From Triglochin maritima (lineage: Eukaryota > Streptophyta > Magnoliopsida > Alismatales > Juncaginaceae): DNA of 64,000 bases. The DNA is taken from the NCBI GenBank assembly GCA_963682175.1, contig OY821777.1:3117501-3181500 (forward strand). Direction: 5' to 3'. Numbering within the stretch: the stretch's first letter is position 1; the number at the start of each line of letters is the position of its first letter. A program made the position numbers and the translations under genes. The notes under the pieces were generated by a model. That model was not told the origin of the DNA. It ran no database searches and was given only the letters and a program-made list of their open reading frames with translations. Below, one piece after another: positions 33,514 to 43,178 of this stretch.

Positions 33514-33873
33514 ATTTTTATTAAAATTATTATTGTTATTATTATTTCGACGAAGCGATCGCCGACGCTAATGCTGCACTTGCCGGAATTTGCTGTGGAC
33601 GTTTAATGAAGCCGGAGTTGTTGTTGCTGGAGTCGGCACGGCCGCGGAGTTGGAGTCGGCGTTGGATGAAACCGGCGTCTCTTTCCTTCTTCTTTGTATG
33701 GAGTTGGCGATGGATTGTGTATGTGTGTTTGGGTTTTGGAGTCGTGTGTATGTGTGGTTTTTTTTTGGTGGGTGTATGTATGGAGTTGTGGAGTCGTGTG
33801 TATGTGTGTCTTCTTCTAACCTTCTCTTCTTTTCTTCCTCACGTAGGTCCCCTCTTTTCAAGAATTAATAGGA

Positions 33874-33881
33874 TATTTATA
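33874..33881 (-). promoter_or_regulatory. Candidate TATA box of the 5' LTR
   Basis: TATAAATA in element sense. A start site about 30 bp further would place transcription near 33845. The call rests only on the motif and its distance from the LTR start. Confidence 0.45.
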
Positions 33882-34675
33882 TCGATGTAGTGATGAGGAG
33901 TGGGTGGATATCATGGGTGAATGTATGCAATCGTGGGGTAAGTTGATAGGATCATGTATTGGAAGTTAAGATTCATATTGCCCAATTACCACGTATGACT
34001 CAAATATTTTTATAATAAAAAAAAACAACGTGATTTTACTTGGTGAAATTAAGATAAGTAAGAATAAGACTAATTCTCACTTATCTTTATTCGTGGAAGA
34101 TGAAGAGGGTCAAACATGGGATGTAGTGGTTGAGGTGGGGATGGTTAAGAAGAGATGGGGTTATTAATGTGGATTTTCTTTTTAATTCTCTTTTCACCTT
34201 TGTATTACGTGTGGAAAAAAAAGGATGAAGTTGGTTGTATTTTGTTGATCGTGGGATCATCATTTTTTTTTTTTTGAACAATTCTTTTTTTTTTGAACAA
34301 ATTGAACGTGGGATCATGCATGCACTATTCTTTTTTTTTTTATAATAATAAATAAATAAAATAAACCAAATCTTACGAATATGGTTAAAATTCAATTTGT
34401 TTTTATTTGTTTCTTATTTAATGGAAAATTTTCTTTTTTCACCTTTGGATTTTGTGATATTCCACATCTCTTAATGTTTTGACTGTATTTCCATGTTTAG
34501 ACTAATAAACATATATCAAAAGATTAATGATTCCTTAATGTTTATTTTGATGTTGTTGCTTAGTCTCATCTCGATAGAGTTCCAATTTCTACTAAGCTGG
34601 GATGACAATTGGTCGACGATTACTAAAAAAAAATAATTTTGATTTGAGATGTATATATTTTTTTTTGTGTCAACA

Positions 34676-35303
34676 GGTGTGCAACTCAAGAAGTCTCAAT
34701 GTGCTCAATCACACAAAGACTTGGAGTACATGAAGGTATCCCTTATGCTTCGGCAAAAGGAAGGACCATGTACAAAATGACTTGCACAAGACTCAATATC
34801 TCGTATGCTCTAAACGTGACAAGAGGTCACTAATCCAACGCAAGTCCTAATCATAGGATTGCGGTCAAGAATATTCTGAAGTACCTTAACCGGACTAAAG
34901 ATAAGGTTCTTGTTTATGGAAGACAAAGGAGAAAATAGCCGAGGGCTGTTTTGATGCAATTCTTATAGGAATTCTAGACAATAAGAGGTTGGAGTGATGA
35001 TGCGTCATCATTATCAAAGGTGGAGGTATGAGCTAGTGTAGTTAGGAGTAACATCACTACAGCTAACTAAACCACCAACGAAAGACAAAATAAATAAATA
35101 AATAGGTGGACACAACAGTGACACAACTGATCCATTCAACAAACCTTCATACCAAGCTAAGAGACGAAATATATTTCGAGTCCATGGATCCGAGGATCCA
35201 TGTGGATTGGCTTGATAGGTGATTTAGGAAGGTTACCCTAGTTATTAATGTTTTATACATTGAGAATGTATGTGAAAGAAAACTTTGATAACAAGTGGGA
35301 GAT
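34676..35303 (+). pseudogene. Cop1 late RT/RNase H remnant and polypurine tract
   Basis: Cop1 resumes after the second GGTGT. The frame near 34700-34940 matches the end of copia RT and the start of RNase H (EGIPYASAKGRTMY, CTRLNISYALNVT, then a stop where Cop2 reads SGHQ). No complete RNase H is present. The polypurine tract AACAAGTGGGAGAT ends at 35303, directly before the LTR. Confidence 0.7.
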
Positions 35304-36483
35304 TGAAGGGAATGTGTTCTAAAAGTTTTACTTTTAAATGTCAATTATTATGAATTGAATGAGAAATCATTTTGTTCGTTGTTTATGTTATTCGTCTTTT
35401 AGAAGTGTTAAGGAAGAGGCTCTTGGTCCTTAACCGTAGAGCTCTAAAAGATATTGGTTTACATAAAACAAAAGATATTCGCAATCATGGTAATTAACAT
35501 GGAACATTAATTACCGAGTTAAGATTGTCGTGTTGGTCATAGATCATTGTAGCTCTACAAGTGAGTGACAACACGGGTATGCAAAAGAGAAAAATATTAC
35601 TTTTGTATACTGAATAGACCTAATAAGTAAAATATTATAGAAATGTGTTTCTGTGTCATTAATATTTTACTGTGTCTTTGGTCCTTTGATATGAGACTTA
35701 TATCTAATCACTTAAGGAATACTTAATTAGATCAGTGTCTTGAACTATCGATCAGTGTAGTGTAAAGGCATTGGTTGGTTAAGTACAACTTTTGTTGGAG
35801 AAGATAGTTAGTCAAAAGATTATCATTGCCCCTCTTAATTGAGTGATGATATTAGTGGGCCCCTTGATAAAGCAAAGTTATAATGTGCACAATGTGATTT
35901 GAGTTAAGTCACATATTTATAACTAGCTTAAAGAGATCAAGAAATGAATACTAATACAAAGATGACACAATACTATTTTGTGTGTATTCTTAATATCATG
36001 AGGCAAGGGACGGACACAAGTGGTGCACTCCATCACTAAATGGATCGGGTTTTGGTTCGAGTGGAATTAAGACATCTAACTAATTGGGAGCTATAATGTG
36101 TAGCTAGATACCGCTTATAGCTTGTGATATTAAGCTCTTAATATCACTGCCAACTTAGTCTAGATCCTCCCATAGGTCACACCGCAAGAAACCGGGAAAC
36201 AAGAAGCTTGATTTTTGGTTCATATGATGTGTTAGGTTTCTTATAGAAAATAAGACACATGTGGTGAACAAGTAAAATCAATCATGTTATATATAACATA
36301 ATTAGAATCATGATAAATTCATATGAGATGCATATATTATGGGGTGCAATAATTTATTGTTGCATAGGATAATATATTGCATAAGTTGTGAATTTGCTAA
36401 AACCCCCTCAAGTTCAAATTTTGTTGGAAATAAATCCAAAATTTGAAAAAGGCAAAATCGCGTAAAAGTTCGGTAATCCATTG

Positions 36484-36790
36484 AGGTTCGGTCGACCGAA
36501 GAATCTGTGGATCGGTCAACCGAACATGGAACGGATAGTCATATTTGATTGACCGAACTTGACCAAAGTGCCTGGAACTTTGGTACGGTGTACCGAACCA
36601 AAATCGGTCGACCGAATAATGTCAAATTCCGATATTTTCGGTTAACCGAATGGCACTCGGTCTTAGACGAGAATTCGTCCGATCGGTTAAGGAGAATTTT
36701 TCCCTTTAAGAATCGGTCATCCGTCTAGTACTCGGTCAACCAATCGTGACATATTCGGTTAACCGAATGGGTCTCGGTCAACCGAACAGC
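36484..36790. repeat. CGGTCGACCG/CGGTTAACCG palindrome cluster in the Cop1 LTR
   Basis: More than ten copies of CGGTCRACCG, CGGTTAACCG or a half-site occur within 310 bp at irregular spacing. The core palindrome is the same as in the Cop2 array, but the intervening sequence is not. Confidence 0.7.
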
Positions 36791-36964
36791 GATTGATTTT
36801 CTGCCTTTGATTATTAAGAGATTAATTTGATTGATGGTTGGATTAACTCCAAACTTGGTCAAACGTTTTGTGGGTGCATGTAATACATTAAGGAATTAAT
36901 TTATGAGAGAAAATGTAAAGAAAACGTGGCTAAAGAATAGCCATGATTAAGAGTAAGATTGGAA

Positions 36965-36974
36965 CCTATAAATA
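36965..36974 (+). promoter_or_regulatory. Candidate TATA box in the Cop1 LTR
   Basis: CTATAAATAG lies about 170 bp downstream of the palindrome cluster. The matching site in the Cop2 LTR also lies just downstream of its array, in element sense. Confidence 0.45.
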
Positions 36975-37438
36975 GGTCCTTATTCTCCTAATTGGGTTAC
37001 ACAATTCAATAATTATTTTCTCTCTTAATTCACCACAAAAACCCACGAAAATTCTCTTAGTTTTCTAAGTCTTTGGAAGGAGAAATCTCAGAGGCTAAGG
37101 AAGGGGTTTGTAGCTAGATTCTAAGCTTGTTTGGAGATCGATTGGCTAGCTCCTTTTCTCTCCAACCTTGTTTAGGGTTTCGGTGAACACTCGGAGGCAT
37201 CCGGCACAACGAGAAGCGAAGATTGGCTTCCTCAACGTCTCTGAAACGTCAAGAAGTTTTTGAGAACTTCTAGGTATGAATTTCGGAGTCCCTTTATGTT
37301 TGTTTTAATAAGTTTTTGAAACTAGTTGTTAAAACAAACCGATGCATGCATAAATAAATCGAAGGAAATTGTAATAGATCCTTATTATACATGAAAATTC
37401 GAAAAATATATATGTATAATTAAACATGAAATCCTACA

Positions 37439-38863
37439 CCAACCACGTGTCTTCCACATACTTCGTCAGCACTGGCCAGGAACTGTAAGAATCCTTCAGA
37501 TTACGGACTGCTCTATCATAATCCGTCTGTGAATCAGAAAGCATGACTCTCCTCCATCTTCCACGTCTAAAACTATCTGCAAGCCGCTTCTCCTTGCCGA
37601 ATACGTGGTATGCGTAGTTGTACACGTCTTTGTTGATATGCCAGGTGCATAGTAAATGAGCTGACTCAGGAAAAACCTCTGCCACTGGTCGCATCAGACC
37701 CATCTCCCGGTCCGTAATTATTGCTGTCGGGCTAACAATATCCAATAACAGATCTCGCAACCTCTCCAACACCCACCGGTAACTAGACTCAGTCTCATCC
37801 TGCAAAATCGCATATCCGACGAGGAAATTCATATTTGTTGGAGTAACCTCAATCATCTCAAACAAAGACATCTTGTACTTGTTCGTCTTATACGTCGAAT
37901 CCATACAGATCACGAATGGGTATGTACGCAACATCTGAACTGAAGTCGGATGTGCCAAAAATGCGTGAGTCAAGACATTAGTTTCTTCATCTGCCACAAT
38001 CCAATGCAAATACTTATGCTGCACTGCCTCTCTGAGAAACTGCTGCGCGGGATTCCTGTCTTCAGATTTCGTCCTCCTCATGTACTCTCTGAAGTTGTAA
38101 ATGTGCTTTTGATTAGGATTATCGTCCAAAAATTTCTTCTTTACCGCCAACAAAATGTTACGGGGCCTTGCTTGTGCCTCTGTCATATCCCGAACAATTT
38201 ACTTTGCCCCAGCACTAAGTCCGCTGACCTGTTAGTGACCCTCTGAATAAACTGCCAATGGGTGGTTGTGTTGCCCAAACATGCTACTAGAAACAATAAC
38301 CCATCCATCACGATCTCGTCGCTCCACCACTTTTACCAAAAACCGACAACCGCAACATTTTCTTTTCGTATTCTTTCGCAGTGCAATACTCGTATCACGA
38401 GAACTCATCTCACGTCTGCGATCACATCTGAGGTAACAATCCATCCGGTTATCTGCTTTCGGTTTGTATGATGATATAACCAAAAAAAATCCAGCTCCTA
38501 TTGCAACTTGTTTCGCCCATTTACAACCTTCCTCGATTGTTGTAAATATTTCTTTACTGTCAAAAAGCTCACTGTAATCTACTTCATCACCACCGAAATC
38601 TTGAAACGGAACCTGAAAAATTTGAATTTAACAAAAAATTAAAAAAAAACGGGCGTCTGGCTAAACCGCCTCCACCAAGGTGGAGGCGTCTGCCTAACAC
38701 GCCTCCACATAGGTGGAGGCGGTTTAGACAGACGCCTCCACCTTTGTGGAGGCGTCCATAGGAGACGCCTGCACAAAGGTGGAGGCGGTTTAGCCAGACG
38801 CCCGAGTCGTGAAAAAAATTCCGCCCCAGTTACCTCGCCGGATTCAGGTGCTTCGCCAGACAT
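37439..38863 (-). pseudogene. MULE A transposase, truncated by Cop1
   Basis: Exon 1 is 38863-38834 (10 codons, MSGEAPESGE, donor GAG|GTAACT). Exon 2 runs from 38612 (acceptor TTTCAG|GTTCC) to the Cop1 junction at 37439. It holds the FAR1-type DNA-binding domain (about 38483-38232) and the first half of the MULE catalytic domain (VICMDSTYKTNKYKM, then IITDREMGLMRPV). Two TAA stops near 38230 and 38190 lie where copy B has CGA-type and AAG codons. The catalytic Glu, the SWIM finger, the RG-rich tail and the OTU exon are missing. Confidence 0.85.
38652..38814. repeat. Right 33-bp palindrome array of MULE A (5 units)
   Basis: GGCG starts of successive units lie at 38652, 38685, 38718, 38751 and 38784, exactly 33 bp apart. 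Each holds an imperfect inverted repeat of about 19 bp and a spacer of the CCTCCACCWWGGTGG kind. It sits in intron 1 of the transposase gene, as in copy B. Confidence 0.85.
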
Positions 38864-38954
38864 TTTCGTGGTGTTGGTACTAGGAATGTGAGTAAAACTG
38901 AGTCAAACACCTTATTTAAAGACACGGAACGAAATCGGTATTAATTGATTTGTT

Positions 38955-39017
38955 AAGGGCAAAAATATCATTTTTGGGGCGATTTAAGTAGTTTTCCGGC
39001 GACGTATAGTAGTTCCC
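38955..39017 (-). promoter_or_regulatory. MULE A right TIR
   Basis: In minus sense it starts GGGAACTACTATACGTCG. It matches the left TIR from 400 and the right end of copy B (49455-49520). It ends at the TSD copy TTTCAAAAC (39018-39026). The transposase ATG lies about 150 bp inside. Confidence 0.8.
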
Positions 39018-39026
39018 TTTCAAAAC

Positions 39027-39881
39027 CGTATTTTTGGACAGAGTTGAGGGTTATTTTTACAATATGTGATGTGAATTTTAATTTTAATCGTGTGTTTTTA
39101 TAGATAGGATAGGAGTGGTGAAGCATCAAAATTCAAAGTTAGTTGTTGGTTTTGTAACGGGAATATTATAGTTTGGATTTTCCTTAACGCCTTTGTGCAC
39201 ATTCAAGAGCACATTTTGATTTTAGTTCTAATGAAATGAGTAGGTGTTAAGTGTACCAAGAAACGTGATGAAAGAATACTAACAGTTCGTGATGATATTA
39301 GCTTTTTTTGTTTCATAATCTACTAGAAGTGTTTAGAAATTAACAAAGGAGTTTCAAAGCAAATGCATATCGGATTATCTGTTCATAATTGGTTCTAATG
39401 TCTCCAATTTGTTTCTTTTCCGATTATTTTTGTACCAAAGGCAACCAATTTGAGACTAATATTACTTACATATTCAACTCAAAACTAACTGATAATGACT
39501 AATAAGTAGAATGATCCAACACCGTGTAACTGAGAAGAATTTCCCTAAATTGTGAATCATTCTTCAACAAATCGATTCAAGAACAATGCTTGGCAAGGCT
39601 ACATAGATTGGTGCTCCCCATGGACCCCATCGGTTGTTAAATTGATGCAAGTTGGGTTTTGATCAACAGCATTTGGGACATTTACGGATCTGGAAACAGT
39701 CCAATAAGAGCCAGATTGGGAAGAGAGATTTACGGACTTTGATTATTTTTCCACACTGCCAAGTAGAACATGACAGAGTTACATTTTAATTCCAAGCATT
39801 GACAATCTACATCTCATATGCAGATACCAAGACTACAACCCTTCAACATGAAAATACTTAACTGGCATCTACGCAAGTCAA
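39027..39881. other. Intergenic, 3' flank of the WD40 gene
   Basis: A+T-rich sequence without a convincing reading frame, RNA gene or repeat. The part next to 39881 is the likely 3' untranslated region of the WD40 gene. Confidence 0.5.
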
Positions 39882-42748
39882 TCACTCAAAAACAGACATA
39901 TTACCCTCCCAACTGCATGAAGCTACCACGTTGGGCATAGAAGGATGATAAGCAACATCAACACAGGCCTCATTGAAGGCTTTGATCTTTCTCAGAAGCA
40001 TAGAGGATTTGTAGCTATAGAAGTACATGTGCCCATCCGCAGAACCAGAGGCTATTTCCTCGCCATCCAAGCTAAAATTACACTTGATTGGGAAGCCAGA
40101 AACCGTGTGCTTCTCGTATCTCTTGTATCTGTCCAACTTGAAAGGTGGCCTGGCTGAGAATATCGCTATATAGTTCCCATTTGACTGGGCGATGAAGTTT
40201 GCATTGTATGGATGATATCGGATACAGGGGCAAGTGTATGCCTCTGTGTAAACCTACAAAGAACAGAAAAATGATACTTTATATAGCACCATGGTTTAAA
40301 AGGCCAAATTGCAGCGACCAAGACAAAAAATTCCAATGGTATTTATTTATTTATTAATCTTGCTTCGTAGGTACCTAGAATCCAAATTAAGGATCTTCAT
40401 TTAATTTGTTCATGTGAATCTTGTGAAATCAGACAAAACTTAAAATATGCCATACGGAGCTAGCTCAATCTTTTAGTGACAGATATACTTTTTGACAACA
40501 TAATTAGTAGATTGTCTAATCAATGAAATGAGAATACCTGGTTTGATAACGGGATTTGCCGGGAAACATCCCAAACTATGATAGCATTTTCACTAGCATT
40601 GCTTCCAGATATATCAGTGGATGAAATGAAGTGCTTTCCATCCATGCTGAACTCAATGTCAAGAATGGGCCCGAGATATCTGAGATACTCCTTTACCACA
40701 TTACCCAGCCTTATATCCCAAAGCTTTAGGGATCCCTTAGACCCCGCGGAAAGGAAGAGATTGGGGTTGCTAGGATGAAATCTAATAGCTTCTACAACTT
40801 GGTCTTCCTTGAATAGTTGTGTTTCTGTCCCCTTCTCGACATCAACAAACCTTGATGAGCAGTCATACCCACAAGAAAGTAAGTACAATCCTCCTGGAGA
40901 CCATCTAACATCCTTTACAGCAGAGTTATGACAGCTAAATATTCGTGCCAGCTTCTGATTCCTATTCCATACATTCCAAACCCGCACTGTACCATCCATA
41001 CCAGCAGAAGCAAGAAGATGGCCTATGAAATTTCTGTAAATGATGAATTCCATTAATACATTCAGAAGAAAGGAAATCAAGCACATAATTACACATAATT
41101 TTCAGGTTTGTCAATTTGAAAAACAAATTTTCCTCTTTTGGATCTTCATGTCTAAGATAAACTAACTCAACACAGATACACAATGGCTTCAATTTATTCA
41201 AACAGGGGGTATATGTTTATGTAACCAAGAGAAACTGGTACCAAAAAATGATTTAAGTGCCCATACTTAAGAAGATTTAGAATACATTTAGGCTAATCCC
41301 ACTGAGAGATATGCATAAGGCACACAAGGAAATAAAGGAAACCAAATTGCAAGGCACAAATATCATGCCTGTCCAGAAGGCAAAAGATACCACATATCAC
41401 AAATGTAAAGGAAGCTAAGTACAAAGTAAGCAAACTAAAATCTGAAATCTGGAACAACATACTAGACAACTACTAAATTCAGAAAGTTCTAAGAGCAATA
41501 CTATTATTGAAGACTGAATCCAATCGATTGTTCAGAAAAGGCAAAAATACCAGCAGCAAACCAATGAAAGCCCGTAGTATCTTGGCCATCCAAGCAAAGA
41601 AAGAGTGCTTTCTAAATCAAAATTTAGATTACATTTGCAATCTCAAGAGTATTACCCACCATTGCAATAAAAAATTGGAAATCATAAAATAACTGACTAA
41701 ACGTCCAAAGAAGTGCCCCCAACATAACATGTGTTTCAAAGTAGCAATTACCAAGTATTAGCAGCAGCAAAGGTATTTTATTAGTGGTCAGAAGACCAAC
41801 TACATATGAAATCAGAATGTTGGAATTTTAACATACCATAATTTTGTGACCATTGTATGGCATTTATGGCTTTCACGCTTCTAACTAGAGCCACTGATAG
41901 TCTTCCCGAAGGCAACCTTTTAAGGCCTTCATGCTCCTTCCGTCCTTGTCTGATTGACCTCAAAATTTCAAAAGGCAAGCCTGAGTTTGAGATGCTGCCT
42001 ACAACTGAGATCACAAAACGCAGAAGAAGAAAAAAGTACTCAGCAATTATTTCCATTATAACTGACTTAAAATGCAACTTCCTTCAAGATTACGTCGTCA
42101 ATTTGGCAACAAAACGTTATTCCAGCATACATCATGTCTACCATCTAGCACGTACATCATATAAATGTTTTCATCGCTTACTTAAAATTCATTGAAGAAG
42201 CAAAATCGCAACAATAAACCTTCAGCCACCTCAAAATAAGCAACATCCAACGATTCCCGAAATTCCACCCAAATACAAATGCGCACTTCAATTTTTTCTC
42301 CAAAATGAAGAAAAACAGCCGAAAATTTGGCTGCTTTAAAATTTCGAAGTAAAAAATCTCTTCTTTTCCTCTGCTGCTTTATTCATCCAGGCGTATATTT
42401 TCAGGCAAGAGAACTTTCGAATCCGGAAAATCTGCTCAAAACAACACCAAACCCTAACGCTTGCACGAAAGAAGCAACGCATGGGAACGGGAACGAACCC
42501 GGAGAAACAACGACGGGGGTCGAGTCGGGTTCCGGATCCGGAGGGATATCTGACCGCGCCGCGCGCTCCCTCTTCGAGACGTACCGCCCGGGGAGGAGAG
42601 GAGGGTCAGGCGGCGGGACGTGCGGGGGACGATGGTTGGACCGACGAGGAGGGGTATCGGAATCCGATAGGAGTCTCTTCGGATGGGTTGGTTTCACGGT
42701 ATCGTGCTCGTCGGCGTCGTCGGCGTAAGCTCGCCGGAGAACGTCCAT
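39882..42748 (-). CDS. WDR25: WD repeat-containing protein 25-like (CDC40/PRP17-related), four exons
   Basis: Proposed exons are 42748-42499, 41998-41837, 41022-40538 and 40253-39882, giving 422 residues. The donors and acceptors of exons 2-4 are canonical and keep the frame. The end of exon 1 (G|GTTCGT) is chosen by phase and is the weakest boundary. The N-terminus is MDVLRRAYADDADEHD, followed by a Pro/Ser-rich linker and GRYVSKRERAA. Seven WD40 blades follow, for example LLASAGMDGTVRVWNVW, FLSAGSKGSLKLWDI and EIASGSADGHMYFY, and the protein ends SWEGNMSVFE. From memory it closely follows plant WDR25-type proteins. WDR25 is a paralogue of the spliceosomal factor CDC40, and a nuclear scaffold role is inferred. 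Exons look undamaged, and MULE B is inserted about 285 bp upstream of the ATG. Confidence 0.8.
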
Positions 42749-43023
42749 GACGGCGGGAGGGAAGTGGAGAAGTGGGCCTTCGATGGTGTAGTTTTGAGTT
42801 TAGTGGGCTGAGGGGCCTCTTCTTTAAGGCCCATTTTCGGTGTAAACGGATCATTTTTGTCCATGGGAAGTGGGAACTCTTTGGATACGGCTGTGGACTT
42901 GTGGTATGTTAGTTTTTGTTCCGGGGCTACCTATTTTGTCTAAGTTAAGCAGGTAAACGGGACGTAGTCAAAAAAATATTATCCACCTAGTGGGTTATTC
43001 TTAACTCTCACTTTTTTCCCAAA
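42749..43023 (-). promoter_or_regulatory. Upstream region of the WD40 gene
   Basis: 275 bp of host sequence lie between the WD40 start codon and MULE B. It must contain what is left of the native promoter. No clear TATA box is visible. Confidence 0.35.
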
Positions 43024-43032
43024 AAAAATTAC

Positions 43033-43178
43033 TGAACTGCTAAACATCGCCCCAAAATTACTTAAATCGCCCCTTGAAATTACCAAATTGCCCTTCCTCC
43101 TATTTTTGCTTATATATCTCACAATTTCACTCTTTTTTCAAAACTTTCTCTTCCTATACCTACTACACAAGATTACGA
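43033..43178 (+). promoter_or_regulatory. MULE B left TIR and leader of the mobile-domain gene
   Basis: It starts TGAACTGCTAAACATCG and pairs with the inverted right end (49455-49520). The sequence is almost the same as in copy C (59677-59822). The ATG is 146 bp inside the end. Confidence 0.75.

Larger units (their letters stand above)
14176..34675 (-). mobile_element. Tat/Ogre-type Ty3/gypsy retrotransposon, apparently intact
   Basis: The total length is 20500 bp, with two 3963-bp LTRs (14176-18138 and 30713-34675) in direct repeat at a constant offset of 16537, TG...CA termini and a 5-bp TSD GGTGT (14171-14175, 34676-34680). In minus sense the order is LTR, PBS, 2830-codon polyprotein (30613-22121), 4-kb repetitive non-coding tract, PPT, LTR. 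The size, the long LTRs, the N-terminal extension before Gag and the second (archaeal-like) RNase H between RNase H and integrase are features of the Tat/Ogre lineage. LTRs that look identical and an unbroken frame indicate a very recent, possibly autonomous insertion. Confidence 0.9.
30713..34675 (-). repeat. Tat/Ogre 5' LTR
   Basis: This is a direct repeat of 14176-18138 with the same length. It holds the same hairpins at 31712-31760, 31798-31854 and 31901-31957, the four-hairpin cluster at 33308-33513 and the TATA candidate at 33874-33881. The second TSD copy GGTGT follows at 34676-34680. Confidence 0.9.
716..37438 (+). mobile_element. Ty1/copia retrotransposon Cop1 (interrupted twice, 5' truncated)
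   Basis: Cop1 is spread over 716-4101, 13321-14175 and 34676-37438. The gaps are Cop2 and the Tat/Ogre element, each flanked by its own 5-bp duplication of Cop1 sequence. The order is 5' untranslated region, gag, protease and integrase remnants, RT and RNase H remnants, polypurine tract, 3' LTR (35304-37438). The 5' LTR and about 485 bp that follow it in Cop2 are absent. The right junction lies inside the MULE A transposase exon. All coding parts carry stops or frameshifts. Confidence 0.85.
35304..37438 (+). repeat. Cop1 3' LTR
   Basis: 2135 bp starting TGAAGGGAATG and ending TCCTACA, the same termini as Cop2. It is homologous to the Cop2 LTR over most of its length, but 36420-36800 is a different, longer array of CGGTNNACCG palindromes. 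A TATA candidate (CTATAAATAG) lies near 36966. It ends inside the MULE A transposase reading frame. Confidence 0.9.
400..39017. mobile_element. MULE copy A, deleted internally and filled by nested retrotransposons
   Basis: The left TIR (from 400) and the right TIR (to 39017) are inverted copies of each other, with the shared core AAAACTACTTAAATCG, and are bounded by the perfect 9-bp TSD. On the left only the TIR, the first exon of the mobile-domain gene and two palindrome units remain (400 to about 715). On the right the transposase gene is cut at 37439. By comparison with copy B, the mobile-domain gene, the OTU exon and the C-terminal half of the transposase are missing. The space between is Cop1, Cop2 and the Tat/Ogre element. 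It is the oldest layer and has stop codons in what remains of the transposase. Confidence 0.85.

Noticed and set aside
42327..42854. Plus-strand proteins antisense to exon 1 of the WD40 gene
   Set aside because: They are Arg/Pro/Gly-rich shadows of the GC-rich coding exon on the minus strand and have no domains.
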